Assembly: GCA_900767955.1 (NCBI GenBank)
Contig: CAAGBC010000050.1
Span: forward strand, 1 to 64,000
DNA from: Spirochaetia bacterium
Lineage (GTDB): Bacteria; Spirochaetota; Spirochaetia; Treponematales; Treponemataceae
DNA length: 64,000 nt
Direction of reading: 5' to 3'
Shown: positions 35,486 through 44,917 of the stretch, in pieces
How the letters are laid out: every line of letters begins with the position of its first letter
How positions within the stretch are numbered: the first letter of the stretch is position 1
The notes under the pieces: model-generated
What the model was told of the DNA's origin: nothing
The model's database searches: none
Seen by the model: the letters and a program-made list of their open reading frames with translations, nothing else
Program-made: the position numbers and the translations under genes

Positions 35486-36517
35486 CTATAGTAATTGAAT
35501 TCCAATTTTTTTGCATTCATCTTTTACTCTATCAGGCCAACTACTTACTTGAGTTTCTCCAATATGAGCTTTTCTTAAAAGATACATACAAAGTCTAGAC
35601 TGACCTATTCCACCACCTAAAGTTTGTGTCAATTCACCTTTAAGCAATCGTGAATGGAATTCAAGATTTTTGCGATTTTCTGAACCAGTAACTTCCAATT
35701 GTTTTGCTAAAGATTGTGGACTTACGCGAATTCCCATTGAAGAAAGTTCAAATGCGGAATTTAATACAGGATTCCAAACGATTAAATCTCCATTTAAACC
35801 ACAATGACCATCACCAGATTCTGTAATCCAATCATCATAGTCAGGAGCTCTTCCGTCGTGAATTGTTCCATCTGGTAATTTGCCTCCAATTCCAACAATG
35901 AATACAGCACCATATTTTTTTGCAATAGCATTTTCACGTTCTTTTGGAGTTAATTTTGGATATTCTCTTAATAAATCATCAGAATAAATAATTTTAATTT
36001 CTTCAGGAAGAATTGGTTTAATTGCAGAATATCTATCGTAAATAAAAAATTCTGTGCGTTTTAGACATCTGTAGATTTTTTTTACAATATCAAAAAGATA
36101 ATAAACTGTTCTGTCTTTTTCATCGATTGCTAATTCCCAGTCCCATTGGTCAACATATAAAGAATGAATTGCATCTAAAGTTTCATCAGGGCGAATCGCA
36201 TTCATATCTGTATAAATACCAAAACCTGGAGTTAATCCCATTTCAGTTACTTTTAAGCGTTTCCATTTTGCTAAGGATTGAACAATTTCCATTTGAACGC
36301 CGCCCATATCTCGAACTGCAAATGATACTGGTTTTTCAACACCACTTAAGTCGTCATTAATTCCCATTCCAGAACGAACAAATAAAGGTGCTGTAACTCT
36401 AGTCAAATTTAATTCTGTAGATAAAGTTAATTGAAAAAAATCTTTGATGGCAACAATTGCATGTTCTGTTTCTTTGGCACCAAGAATTGATTTATATTTT
36501 GTAGGCATTTTAAACAT
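35486..36517 (-). CDS. asnA: Aspartate-ammonia ligase
   Basis: Makes asparagine from aspartate, ammonia and ATP. 343 residues, near the family's 330; class II tRNA-synthetase-like fold. LNLTRVTAPLFV, NDDLSGVEKPVSF, EIVQSLAKWKR and the C-terminal GGGIGQSRLCMYLL are typical. GGGAG six bases before the ATG fixes the start at 36517. Follows apt by 17 bases. Confidence 0.96.
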   Translation of the reverse strand: MFKMPTKYKSILGAKETEHAIVAIKDFFQLTLSTELNLTRVTAPLFVRSGMGINDDLSGVEKPVSFAVRDMGGVQMEIVQSLAKWKRLKVTEMGLTPGFGIYTDMNAIRPDETLDAIHSLYVDQWDWELAIDEKDRTVYYLFDIVKKIYRCLKRTEFFIYDRYSAIKPILPEEIKIIYSDDLLREYPKLTPKERENAIAKKYGAVFIVGIGGKLPDGTIHDGRAPDYDDWITESGDGHCGLNGDLIVWNPVLNSAFELSSMGIRVSPQSLAKQLEVTGSENRKNLEFHSRLLKGELTQTLGGGIGQSRLCMYLLRKAHIGETQVSSWPDRVKDECKKIGIQLL

Positions 36518-36534
36518 ATTAAACTCCCATTTTT

Positions 36535-37068
36535 TTATTCACTATCGTAATTAATTAATGTTGTAATATTTAAAGGTGCTAGATTTTTTTCGTAATTTAA
36601 GAAAGGTAAACCAATAACACCTAGGATATCAGTTACCTTTGCGCCTCCTTGTTCAATAAGATTCTTTGCAGCAGATAGAGTTCCTCCTGTTGCAATTAAA
36701 TCATCAACAACTAAGTAATTTTTTCCAGCGATTATATCTTCTTTATGAACTTCGATTTCTGCAGTTCCATATTCTAATGAATATTTGCAACTGTATGTTT
36801 TTCCAGGTAATTTTCCTTTTTTTCTAATTAAAACAAGTGGCAAACCTAATTTTTCTGCTAAAGGAGCAGCAAACAAAAAGCCACGAGATTCAATTCCTGC
36901 TATTCCATCAATATTTTTTTCTTTGCAAAGTTCCACCATTTTATCAATGCAATACTTAAAAACAGGTGGATTAGTAAAAATACTAGTTACATCATAAAAC
37001 ATAATTCCTGGTTTTGGAAAATCAGGAACACGGCGAATAGATTTATCAAGAATTTCTAGGTCTATCAT
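36535..37068 (-). CDS. apt: Adenine phosphoribosyltransferase
   Basis: Purine salvage: adenine plus PRPP to AMP. 177 residues, normal. The PRPP loop is VVDDLIATGGTLSAA, and the RKKGKLPGKTYS segment covers the flexible loop. First of the apt-asnA-X-rluA unit on the minus strand. Confidence 0.96.
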   Translation of the reverse strand: MIDLEILDKSIRRVPDFPKPGIMFYDVTSIFTNPPVFKYCIDKMVELCKEKNIDGIAGIESRGFLFAAPLAEKLGLPLVLIRKKGKLPGKTYSCKYSLEYGTAEIEVHKEDIIAGKNYLVVDDLIATGGTLSAAKNLIEQGGAKVTDILGVIGLPFLNYEKNLAPLNITTLINYDSE

Positions 37069-37123
37069 AATGCTACAATTTTAATATTATTTGTTGATAT
37101 TTACAATAGAAAACAAAAAAAAT

Positions 37124-37161
37124 AAGGAACCGAAAAGCATTTGAACGCATATCGATTCCTT
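37124..37161 (-). terminator. Terminator after superoxide reductase
   Basis: 10-bp stem (37124-37133/37152-37161, one G-U pair on the minus strand) followed by ATTTTTTTT. It lies between the superoxide reductase stop and apt. Confidence 0.75.
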
Positions 37162-37192
37162 AAAAAAAACTAATTTAATTTATGAAAAGTTA

Positions 37193-37573
37193 TTATAATT
37201 CTTTTTTCCACAAACCGTGTAAATTACAATATTCATAAACAGCAACAGGTTTTTCTTCACCAATGTAAAAAACAGCTTCTGGTTTATCTGTTGAAGACAA
37301 ATTCACACGCTGGATTCCTTTGCTTGTTACAAGACAAATCCACTGAATATAATGTTCTTCTGTCATAGGATGAGCAACTGAACCAACTTGAACTGTTACT
37401 TTAGAACCTTCTACAGCTACAACAGGAACATGTTTTTCTGTTGCAGCATCTGTTGTATTTGGAACTAATTCAGTCATTTCTTCTCCACAACAAATAACTG
37501 AAACACCAGAATCTACTATTTTTTCAATAATATTTCCACAGTGATTACATCGATAAAATTTTACTTCTTTCAT
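37193..37573 (-). CDS. dfx: Desulfoferrodoxin (2Fe superoxide reductase)
   Basis: Reduces superoxide to hydrogen peroxide without making oxygen, the usual defence of anaerobes. 126 residues. The N-terminal rubredoxin-like centre I has Cys9, Cys12, Cys28 and Cys29. The catalytic centre II ligands are present as His48 (EKHVP), His68 (SVAHP), His74 (EEHY), Cys116 and His119 (YCNLHG). The EKHVP glutamate-lysine pair of the active site is kept. Single gene with its own terminator, consistent with an obligate anaerobe or microaerophile. Confidence 0.95.
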   Translation of the reverse strand: MKEVKFYRCNHCGNIIEKIVDSGVSVICCGEEMTELVPNTTDAATEKHVPVVAVEGSKVTVQVGSVAHPMTEEHYIQWICLVTSKGIQRVNLSSTDKPEAVFYIGEEKPVAVYEYCNLHGLWKKEL

Positions 37574-37598
37574 TTTTACTCCAATTTTGGCCTTTTAC

Positions 37599-37626
37599 GC
37601 TGTTTTGCAACAAAATGAAAAACAGC
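37599..37626 (-). promoter_or_regulatory. 8-bp hairpin in the superoxide reductase leader
   Basis: GCTGTTTT (37599-37606) pairs with AAAACAGC (37619-37626), 26-53 bases upstream of the start. A smaller TTTGC/GCAAA hairpin lies just further upstream. Possible operator or mRNA structure. Confidence 0.35.
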
Positions 37627-37751
37627 AGGTGATAAAAAATTTGCAACGCAAACTTTGAAATTATTTTCTCTATACTTAATATATAACAAAATATTAAAAA
37701 CGAAAAGTAAAATTAATTGACATCAAGTTTTTCATCGTGTAAGTTTTTGAT

Positions 37752-38621
37752 ATGAAGAAAAATCTAACAACATTATTTTTATTTTTAACTATTGCCTTTA
37801 GTTCCTTTTGTGAAAGTGGAATTCCTATTCATATTTGGAAAGAAATTCCTTCTATGAAAAATCAATATTCAGTTATGTATATGCATTCACCAAAGGAAAC
37901 TTCAACAAAAAGGCCAGCTGTAATAGTTTGTCCAGGTGGAAGTTATCATCATTTAGGGATTTACAATGAAGGATATAAATCAGCTAAATGGTTTTCAGAA
38001 AATGGTTTTGTTGCTTTTAATTTAAGATATAGAACTGCAGAAGCAGGATATCACTACCCTGCAATGTTACAAGATATTCAAAGAGCAATTCAAATTGTAA
38101 GAGAAAATGCAGAAGAATTTAATATAGATGCTTCAAAAGTTGGAATTATTGGATATTCAGCTGGAGGTCATTTAGTAACAATGGCTGGAGCTTTTCATAA
38201 ATCCCACGATGAATTAAAAAATCTTGGCATAAATCATTCTGTAAGTTTAAGACCTGATTTTGTTGTTCCTGTGTATCCAGTAGTTTCTATGAATGATGAA
38301 TTAGCACACAGATGGTCACGAAAAAGTTTATTAGGCAAAAATCAATCACAAGAACGCAAAAATGAATTTTCGATGGAATTACAAATTCCTAATGATATGC
38401 CACCAACTTATGTTGTTGTTTGCAAAGATGATAATGTTGTTGATTACAGAAACAGTTTAGCATTATATGATGCACTTCAAGAAAAACAGATAAAATCAGA
38501 ACTTGCTTTATATGAATGGGGAAAACACGGCTTTGGAATGTTAGATAATGAATTTATGAAAACATTCCGTTGGAATGAGCCACTAAAACAGTGGCTCATT
38601 GAAATTGGAATTATTAAATAA
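37752..38621 (+). CDS. Exported alpha/beta-hydrolase, esterase of the BD-FAE/acetylxylan type
   Basis: 289 residues with a signal peptide (MKKNLTTLFLFLTIAFSSFC). The oxyanion-hole region is VIVCPGGSYHHLG, and the nucleophile elbow is GYSAGG with Ser136. The Asp (CKDDNVVDYRNS) and His (WGKHGFGM) of the triad are placed as in the BD-FAE/acetylxylan esterases. Likely deacetylates or de-esterifies carbohydrate, such as plant polysaccharide in a gut setting; that use is inferred. Its last eight bases overlap the convergent lon stop region. Confidence 0.85.
   Translation: MKKNLTTLFLFLTIAFSSFCESGIPIHIWKEIPSMKNQYSVMYMHSPKETSTKRPAVIVCPGGSYHHLGIYNEGYKSAKWFSENGFVAFNLRYRTAEAGYHYPAMLQDIQRAIQIVRENAEEFNIDASKVGIIGYSAGGHLVTMAGAFHKSHDELKNLGINHSVSLRPDFVVPVYPVVSMNDELAHRWSRKSLLGKNQSQERKNEFSMELQIPNDMPPTYVVVCKDDNVVDYRNSLALYDALQEKQIKSELALYEWGKHGFGMLDNEFMKTFRWNEPLKQWLIEIGIIK
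38574..38600. other. 11-bp stem-loop inside the end of the esterase gene
   Basis: AATGAGCCACT (38574-38584) and its reverse complement (38590-38600) flank loop AAAAC. It is coding for the esterase and lies 14 bases past the convergent lon stop. No T-run follows on either strand. Confidence 0.5.
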
Positions 38622-41085
38622 ATTTTAATTTCGGAAAAGCAATTTTTATAACTTCTTCAATTCTTGAAACAGGAATAAAGTTTATTCCTGTTTTTACATG
38701 TTCAGGAATATCATCTAAATCTCTTTCATTTGCCTTTGGAATAATAATTGTTTTTATTTTATTTCGTTTGGCAGCAACAGTTTTTTCTCTAAGTCCACCA
38801 ATTGGCAATACTTGACCTGTTAGAGATAATTCTCCTGTCATTGCAAGGGCTGGTTTTATTGCTTTGTTTGTAAAAAGACTTATAAAGGTTGTTGCCATTG
38901 TAATTCCAGCACTTGGACCATCTTTTGGAGTTGCTCCTTCTGGAATATGTAAATGCAAAGTATTTTTATCAAACCAATCTGGCTTTTTAATTTTGTTCTT
39001 GATAACAAAACTTTTTACCCAGTTTAAGGCAATTAATGCAGATTCTTTCATTACATCGCCCATTTGTCCAGTAAGCATTAATTCAGGCTTGCCAGGATAA
39101 GTCATACTTTCTATCAAAAGTGTATCACCACCCATGCTTGTCCAAGCTAAACCAATTGCAGTCCCAGGAACAGCAGCTTTTTTTATTTCACTTTCATCAA
39201 AAACAGGTTTACCTAAGTATTTTTCTAAATCAGAAGAATCAATTTCAAATGTGATTTCTTTAATTTTATCTTTTAAATTTACATCTTCTTCTTTTGATAC
39301 AACTTCAGTAACAAGTTTGCGATGAATTTTATCAAGATTTTTTTCGTAATTTCTGACACCTGCTTCTCTTGCATATTCTTGTGCAATTGTCAAAAGTGCG
39401 GCTTTTGTATACTTTACTTGATTCTTTTTGAGCCCGTTTTTTTCAAGATTTTTAGGAATCAAATATTTTTTTGCTATTTCAATTTTTTCTTGGTCGATAT
39501 AACCAGAAAGTTGAATAATTTCTGCTCTATCAAGTAAAGGACCTGGAATAGAATCAAGAGTATTAGCAGTTAAAATAAAGAAAACATTTGAAACATCAAA
39601 AGGCAAATCCAAATAATTATCTCTAAAAGAAACATTTTGTTCTGGATCTAAAACTTCTAGCAATGCACTTGCAGGATCTCCGTGAATACTTGAACCCATT
39701 TTATCAATTTCATCAATCATAAAAACAGGAGATTTTGTATGTGTAATTTTAAGGCCCTGAATAATTTTTCCACACATTGAACCAATATAAGTTCGGCGGT
39801 GACCTTTTATTTCTGCTTCATCGTTCATTCCACCAACTGAAAATCTGTAAAAAGGTTTATTCATTGCAGTTGCGATTGAATGACCAATACTAGTTTTTCC
39901 AACACCTGGAGGCCCAACCAAAAGAAGAATAGAACCTTTGTTGTCATTCTTGAGTTTTCTAACAGCCAAATATTCCATAATTCTTTTTTTTACATCTTCA
40001 AGTCCGTAATGGTCATTTTCCAAAACTTTAGATGCTTTTAGTAGATTATAATCTTCTGTTGGTACATCGTTCCATGGTAATTGAACTACAAGTTCCAAGA
40101 AATTTCTTGAAGTTGTATATTCTGGGGAACTTGGATCTAAAAGGCGGAATTTTTCTAATTCATTATCAAGAGATTCTTTTATTTCACCAGAAAAATTAAG
40201 ATTTGTAATTTTTTCCCTATATTTCTGATAATCTGTTGCGTTTCCTTCTGAATCTGTTCCCAATTCTTCTTGAATAGTTTTTAATTGTTCACGAAGGAAA
40301 TATTCTCGTTGATTTTTTTCTACTTTTTGATTTACTTCCTTTTGAATTTGCTTTTGAACACGCAATAATTCCTGTTCTTTTTTTATAAACACAAGAACTT
40401 TTTCCATTCTGTGTCTAACATTTAAAATTTCAAGAACGGCTTGCTGTTCCTTTTTTTCTATATTTAAGATGGAAGCAATAAAATCAGCGATTTTGCCTGG
40501 CTGATCAATATTGACCATATTTAAGCGCATTTCTTCAGAAAAAAGTGGATTATTTTCTGTAATTTCACGCATTTCACTTAGCAAAGCACGAGTTAATGCT
40601 TTTACTTCAAATGTATCGTCTTCTTCATCTTCCAAATAATCAACTGCACAAACAATAGGAGCTGACACATGAAGTGTTTTTCTAATTTTAAATCGCTTTA
40701 TTGTAGAAACAAAAACATGAAGTCCACCGTCTGGCAAATTGATTTTTTTTATAATTTTTGCAGCAGTTCCTACGGAATTTAAATCTGTAGCAAGTGAATG
40801 TTCAACATCATTTTTTAGCATTACAAGACCAATATATCCATCAGCGCCATAAGCTTGTTCAATTAAGCGAATATCTTCTGGATTATTAATCATAAGTGGC
40901 GTAAAAATACCAGGAAAAATAGGTCTTTCTTGCAAAGGAACAATAGAAAGTTTATTAGGCAAAACTTTATCTACAGGTAAAATATCGCCAAGTTTTTCAT
41001 TTTCTATTGACTCTTCAATATTTGAAATAAGTTCTTCAACTTTTGATTCAATTTCTTTATCAAAATTATCTTCATTATCTGTCAT
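38614..41085 (-). CDS. lon: ATP-dependent protease Lon
   Basis: AAA+ serine protease for damaged and regulatory proteins; 823 residues. An acidic N-terminal tail (1-45) precedes the LON substrate-binding domain (about 46-250) and a coiled coil. Walker A GPPGVGKTS is at 391-399, Walker B IDEIDKM is near 455. The proteolytic domain has the catalytic Ser725 in PKDGPSAG and a following Lys in the GLREK block. It converges with the esterase gene and overlaps it by eight bases. Confidence 0.97.
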   Translation of the reverse strand: MTDNEDNFDKEIESKVEELISNIEESIENEKLGDILPVDKVLPNKLSIVPLQERPIFPGIFTPLMINNPEDIRLIEQAYGADGYIGLVMLKNDVEHSLATDLNSVGTAAKIIKKINLPDGGLHVFVSTIKRFKIRKTLHVSAPIVCAVDYLEDEEDDTFEVKALTRALLSEMREITENNPLFSEEMRLNMVNIDQPGKIADFIASILNIEKKEQQAVLEILNVRHRMEKVLVFIKKEQELLRVQKQIQKEVNQKVEKNQREYFLREQLKTIQEELGTDSEGNATDYQKYREKITNLNFSGEIKESLDNELEKFRLLDPSSPEYTTSRNFLELVVQLPWNDVPTEDYNLLKASKVLENDHYGLEDVKKRIMEYLAVRKLKNDNKGSILLLVGPPGVGKTSIGHSIATAMNKPFYRFSVGGMNDEAEIKGHRRTYIGSMCGKIIQGLKITHTKSPVFMIDEIDKMGSSIHGDPASALLEVLDPEQNVSFRDNYLDLPFDVSNVFFILTANTLDSIPGPLLDRAEIIQLSGYIDQEKIEIAKKYLIPKNLEKNGLKKNQVKYTKAALLTIAQEYAREAGVRNYEKNLDKIHRKLVTEVVSKEEDVNLKDKIKEITFEIDSSDLEKYLGKPVFDESEIKKAAVPGTAIGLAWTSMGGDTLLIESMTYPGKPELMLTGQMGDVMKESALIALNWVKSFVIKNKIKKPDWFDKNTLHLHIPEGATPKDGPSAGITMATTFISLFTNKAIKPALAMTGELSLTGQVLPIGGLREKTVAAKRNKIKTIIIPKANERDLDDIPEHVKTGINFIPVSRIEEVIKIAFPKLKFI

Positions 41086-41130
41086 GTTTTATAATATACA
41101 CTTTGAACTTGTAATTGGGCAAGTAAAAAA

Positions 41131-42738
41131 TTATTGATTATTTACAGGTTGCAAATTTGCAGAAACAAATAATTCGTCTTGATACCAGTCAAACAATAAC
41201 GAGAAATTTTCTTCTGAATATCCGTCTGCGCTAACTTTTATTTTCCAAACTGAACCACTGATAATTTTTTCTGAAGGAATTTCTTCTAATTTTGTCCAAT
41301 TATTTTCATACCAAACATAAAAATTTGATTGATTTGTTATTTCAGTTCCTGTTACTGCGTCGTATGCGTGAGGTCTTATAGATAAAGCTCGTCTCATATT
41401 TTTTAAGAAATCACACTTAATAGTAAGTTTTTCTTTTTCAACGGAAAAAGACTTCCACCAAACATAAGGACCTGCAACTACTTTAATTCTATAATTTCCA
41501 GGACGCAAATACACTTCTTTTATTTTATAAGTTCTATTTGAAACTTTTTTATTTGGATTATTTTTATCAATAACTTGAACAACTTCTCTTCTGGAATTTT
41601 TAATTTCTGGAATTTCGTTGCCATCATTTTCAAAGAAGAAAGCTTTAACTGGTAAATCTGAATTTATAGAAGAAGTTGCTGGCATTTGCATTTCTATATC
41701 AACAGGCGTAAACCAAGGTTTTAACACATATTTATGAATTAATCCTAAATACCATGAAGTTCCTAAGGCTGCTGCAACAAAAATTAAAGAAAGAACAATT
41801 CTTCTTACTTTTTTTATTTTTAAATCTTTTGGAACAAATGGTTCTTCTTTTAATGGTTTTGGAGAAAGAATCATTTTTGCCAACTGAACACGAATTGCAT
41901 GTGTGTCATAATGTTTTAAATATCTTTTAATAATATTCAAAATTGAAGCAGTTGACTGAAATCTTCTTTTGGGATTTGGTTGCAACATTTTTTTTATTAA
42001 TTTACAAACCACAGGAGGAATTGTTTTATCAATTTTATTAGGTGCAATATATTTTCCTTTGCGAATTGTATTTAATGTTTCTATTGATAATGTTCCTGGA
42101 TAAGGTTTTGAACCAGTTACCATTTCATAAAGCATAATTCCTAATGCATAAATATCTGCTCTTTGGTCAACATTTGCACTATTTTCAAATTGTTCAGGAG
42201 GCATATAGGCAGGAGTTCCTAATGCTACTCCACTTTCTGTAATAGATGGAGAATCTTGTTCTTTATCACCACTAGCAATTCCAAAGTCTGCTAATTTTAT
42301 TTCTGCTTTTTTTGAAATTAAAATATTGCCAGGTTTAATATCTCTGTGAACAATATCTTTTGAATGAGCGTATTTTAATGCTAAACAAGCATCTTGCATA
42401 ATTAATAAAGCAACTTGTGGACTAATAACTGTTTGCTTTTGAATTAATTTATCAAGAGCCATACCGTCAACAAGTTCTTCTACCATGTAGCGATAACTGC
42501 CTTCTGTAAAATAATCAAACAAATGAACAATATAAGGACTTTGCAAATCAAGAAGAATTTGAGCTTCTCTTTTGAATCGTTCAATATTTGCAGAATTTTT
42601 TCGTGCAGTCATTTTTTTTATAACTACATAACGTTTTAATGACGGATGAAAAGCTTTATAAACAACGCCCATTCCGCCTTTTGCAATAATTTCGATTATT
42701 TTGTATTTCCCAATCATTTGTGGAAAAGTATCACTCAT
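41131..42738 (-). CDS. Transmembrane Ser/Thr protein kinase (Hanks type)
   Basis: 535 residues. Kinase domain about 11-275: glycine loop AKGGMGVVYKA (19-29), VAIK-type Lys41 as VVIKK, catalytic HRDIKPGN with Asp133, DFG at 151-153, and activation-segment GTPAYMPPEQ. A membrane helix lies near 313-333, followed by an extracytoplasmic region of about 200 residues, mostly beta-strand, without PASTA repeats. Signals via Ser/Thr phosphorylation. Follows the phosphoesterase by 18 bases in a FHA-phosphoesterase-kinase unit. Stimulus and substrate unknown. Confidence 0.93.
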   Translation of the reverse strand: MSDTFPQMIGKYKIIEIIAKGGMGVVYKAFHPSLKRYVVIKKMTARKNSANIERFKREAQILLDLQSPYIVHLFDYFTEGSYRYMVEELVDGMALDKLIQKQTVISPQVALLIMQDACLALKYAHSKDIVHRDIKPGNILISKKAEIKLADFGIASGDKEQDSPSITESGVALGTPAYMPPEQFENSANVDQRADIYALGIMLYEMVTGSKPYPGTLSIETLNTIRKGKYIAPNKIDKTIPPVVCKLIKKMLQPNPKRRFQSTASILNIIKRYLKHYDTHAIRVQLAKMILSPKPLKEEPFVPKDLKIKKVRRIVLSLIFVAAALGTSWYLGLIHKYVLKPWFTPVDIEMQMPATSSINSDLPVKAFFFENDGNEIPEIKNSRREVVQVIDKNNPNKKVSNRTYKIKEVYLRPGNYRIKVVAGPYVWWKSFSVEKEKLTIKCDFLKNMRRALSIRPHAYDAVTGTEITNQSNFYVWYENNWTKLEEIPSEKIISGSVWKIKVSADGYSEENFSLLFDWYQDELFVSANLQPVNNQ

Positions 42739-42756
42739 TTTTAGTTCCTTGTATTA

Positions 42757-43785
42757 TTATTCTGAAATAGTTTTTATATCTTCTTCAAGATTAATATCTT
42801 TATTTGTATATATTAAGACAATATTTTGTTTTTCGGGATTGTGAATTTGAACAAAATATCCATTTTGGCGCAAATAATAGTTTCCTGTTACAGGACGATG
42901 ACCTGCAAAGTATTTAATATTTGATAAATCATCTTTTTTTGTAAATTCTTTTAGCATAGAAACTACACTACCTTCTTGTGCTGCATCATTTGGAGTCCAA
43001 GTAAGACCTGTTACAACTTCTTCATTATTTAAGCCGTTAATTACATCATCAACTGTAAAATGAACAACAGGTTCCGCATGGGAAATTACACAATTATCAA
43101 GAGCAGCAACTAAAGGCAATGCTTTTTCAAAACAAGAAGTAAGCATTAAAATATCATCACCATAGACTTTTTTTACAAAGGAAAAAACCATTTCGCCTTC
43201 GTTAGCAAATTTGCAAAAAGGATAATCGCCTCCGCCACGGTCGTTCATAATATTTTCGTGATTGCCTTTTAAAAAATGGAAATGCTCTGGGAATGTAATT
43301 TTTGCATCAAGAATCATTGCTAAAATCCACAGATTTTCTAACATTTCAGAAGTCATTTGAGGCCCATTAACAATGTTGTTTTTAAATTCACTCAAAGCAT
43401 CTAACCATCGCTGACGACCTCTTAATTCTGAATGCATTGCATCGCCAATACAAATTATTCTTAATTTACCAGCTTTTATTCCGTCTAAAACAGTTGTTCC
43501 TTCAAAATCATCAGGAAGAAAACCATTTGGTAATTTATAATCAAAAATATTTTTTAAGAAATAAGTTCTTGCGTGCAAATCTGGAACAATAATAGTTGGT
43601 AATGGATTTTGCAAAAAATCTAATAATCCACCAGGAGTTTTTGAAGAAGAGGCTTTTCTATAGTATGTAATTTCATTTTCAATAACTGAAACAGCGGAAT
43701 TTAATAATTCAAAAATAAAATCATGAGAAGGCAATTCTTTTGAATTAAAATATTCCGTTATTCTATCTTTAAAACTTTCTTTCAT
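42757..43785 (-). CDS. Calcineurin-like metallophosphoesterase
   Basis: 342 residues. The bimetal signature is spread as IVPDLHARTYFL, CIGDAMHSELRGR, LKGNHENI (GNHE), SHAEP and GHRPVTG, as in PPP-type and calcineurin-like enzymes. It lies between an FHA gene (3-base gap) and a Ser/Thr kinase (18-base gap), so it is the likely phosphoprotein phosphatase of the cassette, where many bacteria would have PP2C. That role is inferred from context; a nucleotide or lipid substrate is the alternative. Confidence 0.82.
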   Translation of the reverse strand: MKESFKDRITEYFNSKELPSHDFIFELLNSAVSVIENEITYYRKASSSKTPGGLLDFLQNPLPTIIVPDLHARTYFLKNIFDYKLPNGFLPDDFEGTTVLDGIKAGKLRIICIGDAMHSELRGRQRWLDALSEFKNNIVNGPQMTSEMLENLWILAMILDAKITFPEHFHFLKGNHENIMNDRGGGDYPFCKFANEGEMVFSFVKKVYGDDILMLTSCFEKALPLVAALDNCVISHAEPVVHFTVDDVINGLNNEEVVTGLTWTPNDAAQEGSVVSMLKEFTKKDDLSNIKYFAGHRPVTGNYYLRQNGYFVQIHNPEKQNIVLIYTNKDINLEEDIKTISE

Positions 43786-43788
43786 TTA

Positions 43789-44133
43789 TTACGAAATCAC
43801 TAAACTCATATTTCCAACAGTAATTTTATCACCAGAATTTAATCTTACATATTTACCTTCTGGAATTTTTTTACCGTTTAAAAATGTTCCATTTGTGCTG
43901 TTTTCATCTTTTAGGAAATAAGCATCTTTTATTTTTTGAATAATAGCGTGATGACGACTTGCAAGTTTGTTATCAACTACAATGTCATTGTCACTTTCAC
44001 GACCAATTGTAATTTTTGTAACAAGTTTTATACGCTTTTTATTAAACACTAAATATGAAGCAGGATTTGATTCTGCAATTGCATCTAAGTGTCTTCCTAC
44101 AGGGCTACTAGTTATAATTGTTGTATCTTCCAT
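43789..44133 (-). CDS. FHA-domain phosphothreonine-binding protein
   Basis: 114 residues, cytosolic, single FHA domain. GRESDNDIVV (Gly44-Arg45), SRHH (59-62) and NSTNGTFLNG (78-87) are the phosphopeptide-binding residues of the family. An N-terminal 25-residue extension, including Thr-rich TTIITSS, could be the phosphorylated part. First gene of the FHA-phosphoesterase-kinase unit. Likely reader of phosphothreonine made by the kinase two genes downstream. Confidence 0.92.
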   Translation of the reverse strand: MEDTTIITSSPVGRHLDAIAESNPASYLVFNKKRIKLVTKITIGRESDNDIVVDNKLASRHHAIIQKIKDAYFLKDENSTNGTFLNGKKIPEGKYVRLNSGDKITVGNMSLVIS

Positions 44134-44314
44134 AATGATAAAATTATATAACGATTTGAAAAAATCTGCAAATTTCTAATAAAATTTTAGACAATAATAA
44201 AGTATTGTGTTATCCTTAAAATTATGAATTGTAACTTTAGTGCAAAATTTTTGTTCTTTGTTACATTAGTTTAAAAAACTAAATTGATATTTTTAATTTT
44301 AATTGGAGAAGCAA

Positions 44315-44905
44315 ATGAAAAAAATTCTTTTTTTACTAGTAGCAACAGTAATGTTTGGAGCAATCACAAGTTGTGCATCAACAAAAGTTGAAGAAAAAGC
44401 TGCTGACAAAATTCCAGCAGTTGTTGGTGCAGAAGGAATTGAACGACCTTTATGGGTTTTATCAGGAAGAGAATCAGAAGACGGTATTTATGCTGTTGGT
44501 TCTGGAAAAATGAGCACTCGTGCTAATTCATTAAAAGTTGCACAAACATCAGGTCGTGCAGAACTTGCTCGTACAGTTCAAACAACATTAAAATCTGTAA
44601 TGGTTACTTATGCAGAAGACACTGGCGTAAAAGATGATATTTTAAATTATATGGAAGAAGCTACAGTTCAAAGAACAGCAGGAATTCTTCAGGGGTCTTC
44701 ACAAAAAGATTATTGGGTTGATGCAGACGAAACTGTATTTGTATTAATGTATCTTCCTTATAACGCTATCACACCTACAGCAAATGATATTGTAAGTGAA
44801 TATGTAACAGACAAAAAAACTGAAATCACAGAAAAAAAAGTTGCAGAAGCACTTAAAAAATATAATTTGTTAGATACAACAACTGAATCTTCAGATAGTG
44901 AATAA
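44315..44905 (+). CDS. LPP20-family lipoprotein
   Basis: 196 residues. The ATG at 44315 sits eight bases after GGAG; four further upstream codons read through it from a TTG and are not needed. Signal peptide with lipobox AITSC, Cys20. RPLWVLSGRESEDGIYAVGSGKMS and the AELARTVQTTLK segment match the LPP20 family, seen in Helicobacter and many spirochaetes. Envelope location; role in cell envelope maintenance or adhesion is unproved. First of three genes with the LpoB-like and a second LPP20-like gene. Confidence 0.82.
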   Translation: MKKILFLLVATVMFGAITSCASTKVEEKAADKIPAVVGAEGIERPLWVLSGRESEDGIYAVGSGKMSTRANSLKVAQTSGRAELARTVQTTLKSVMVTYAEDTGVKDDILNYMEEATVQRTAGILQGSSQKDYWVDADETVFVLMYLPYNAITPTANDIVSEYVTDKKTEITEKKVAEALKKYNLLDTTTESSDSE

Positions 44906-44917
44906 TTAAGGTAATTT

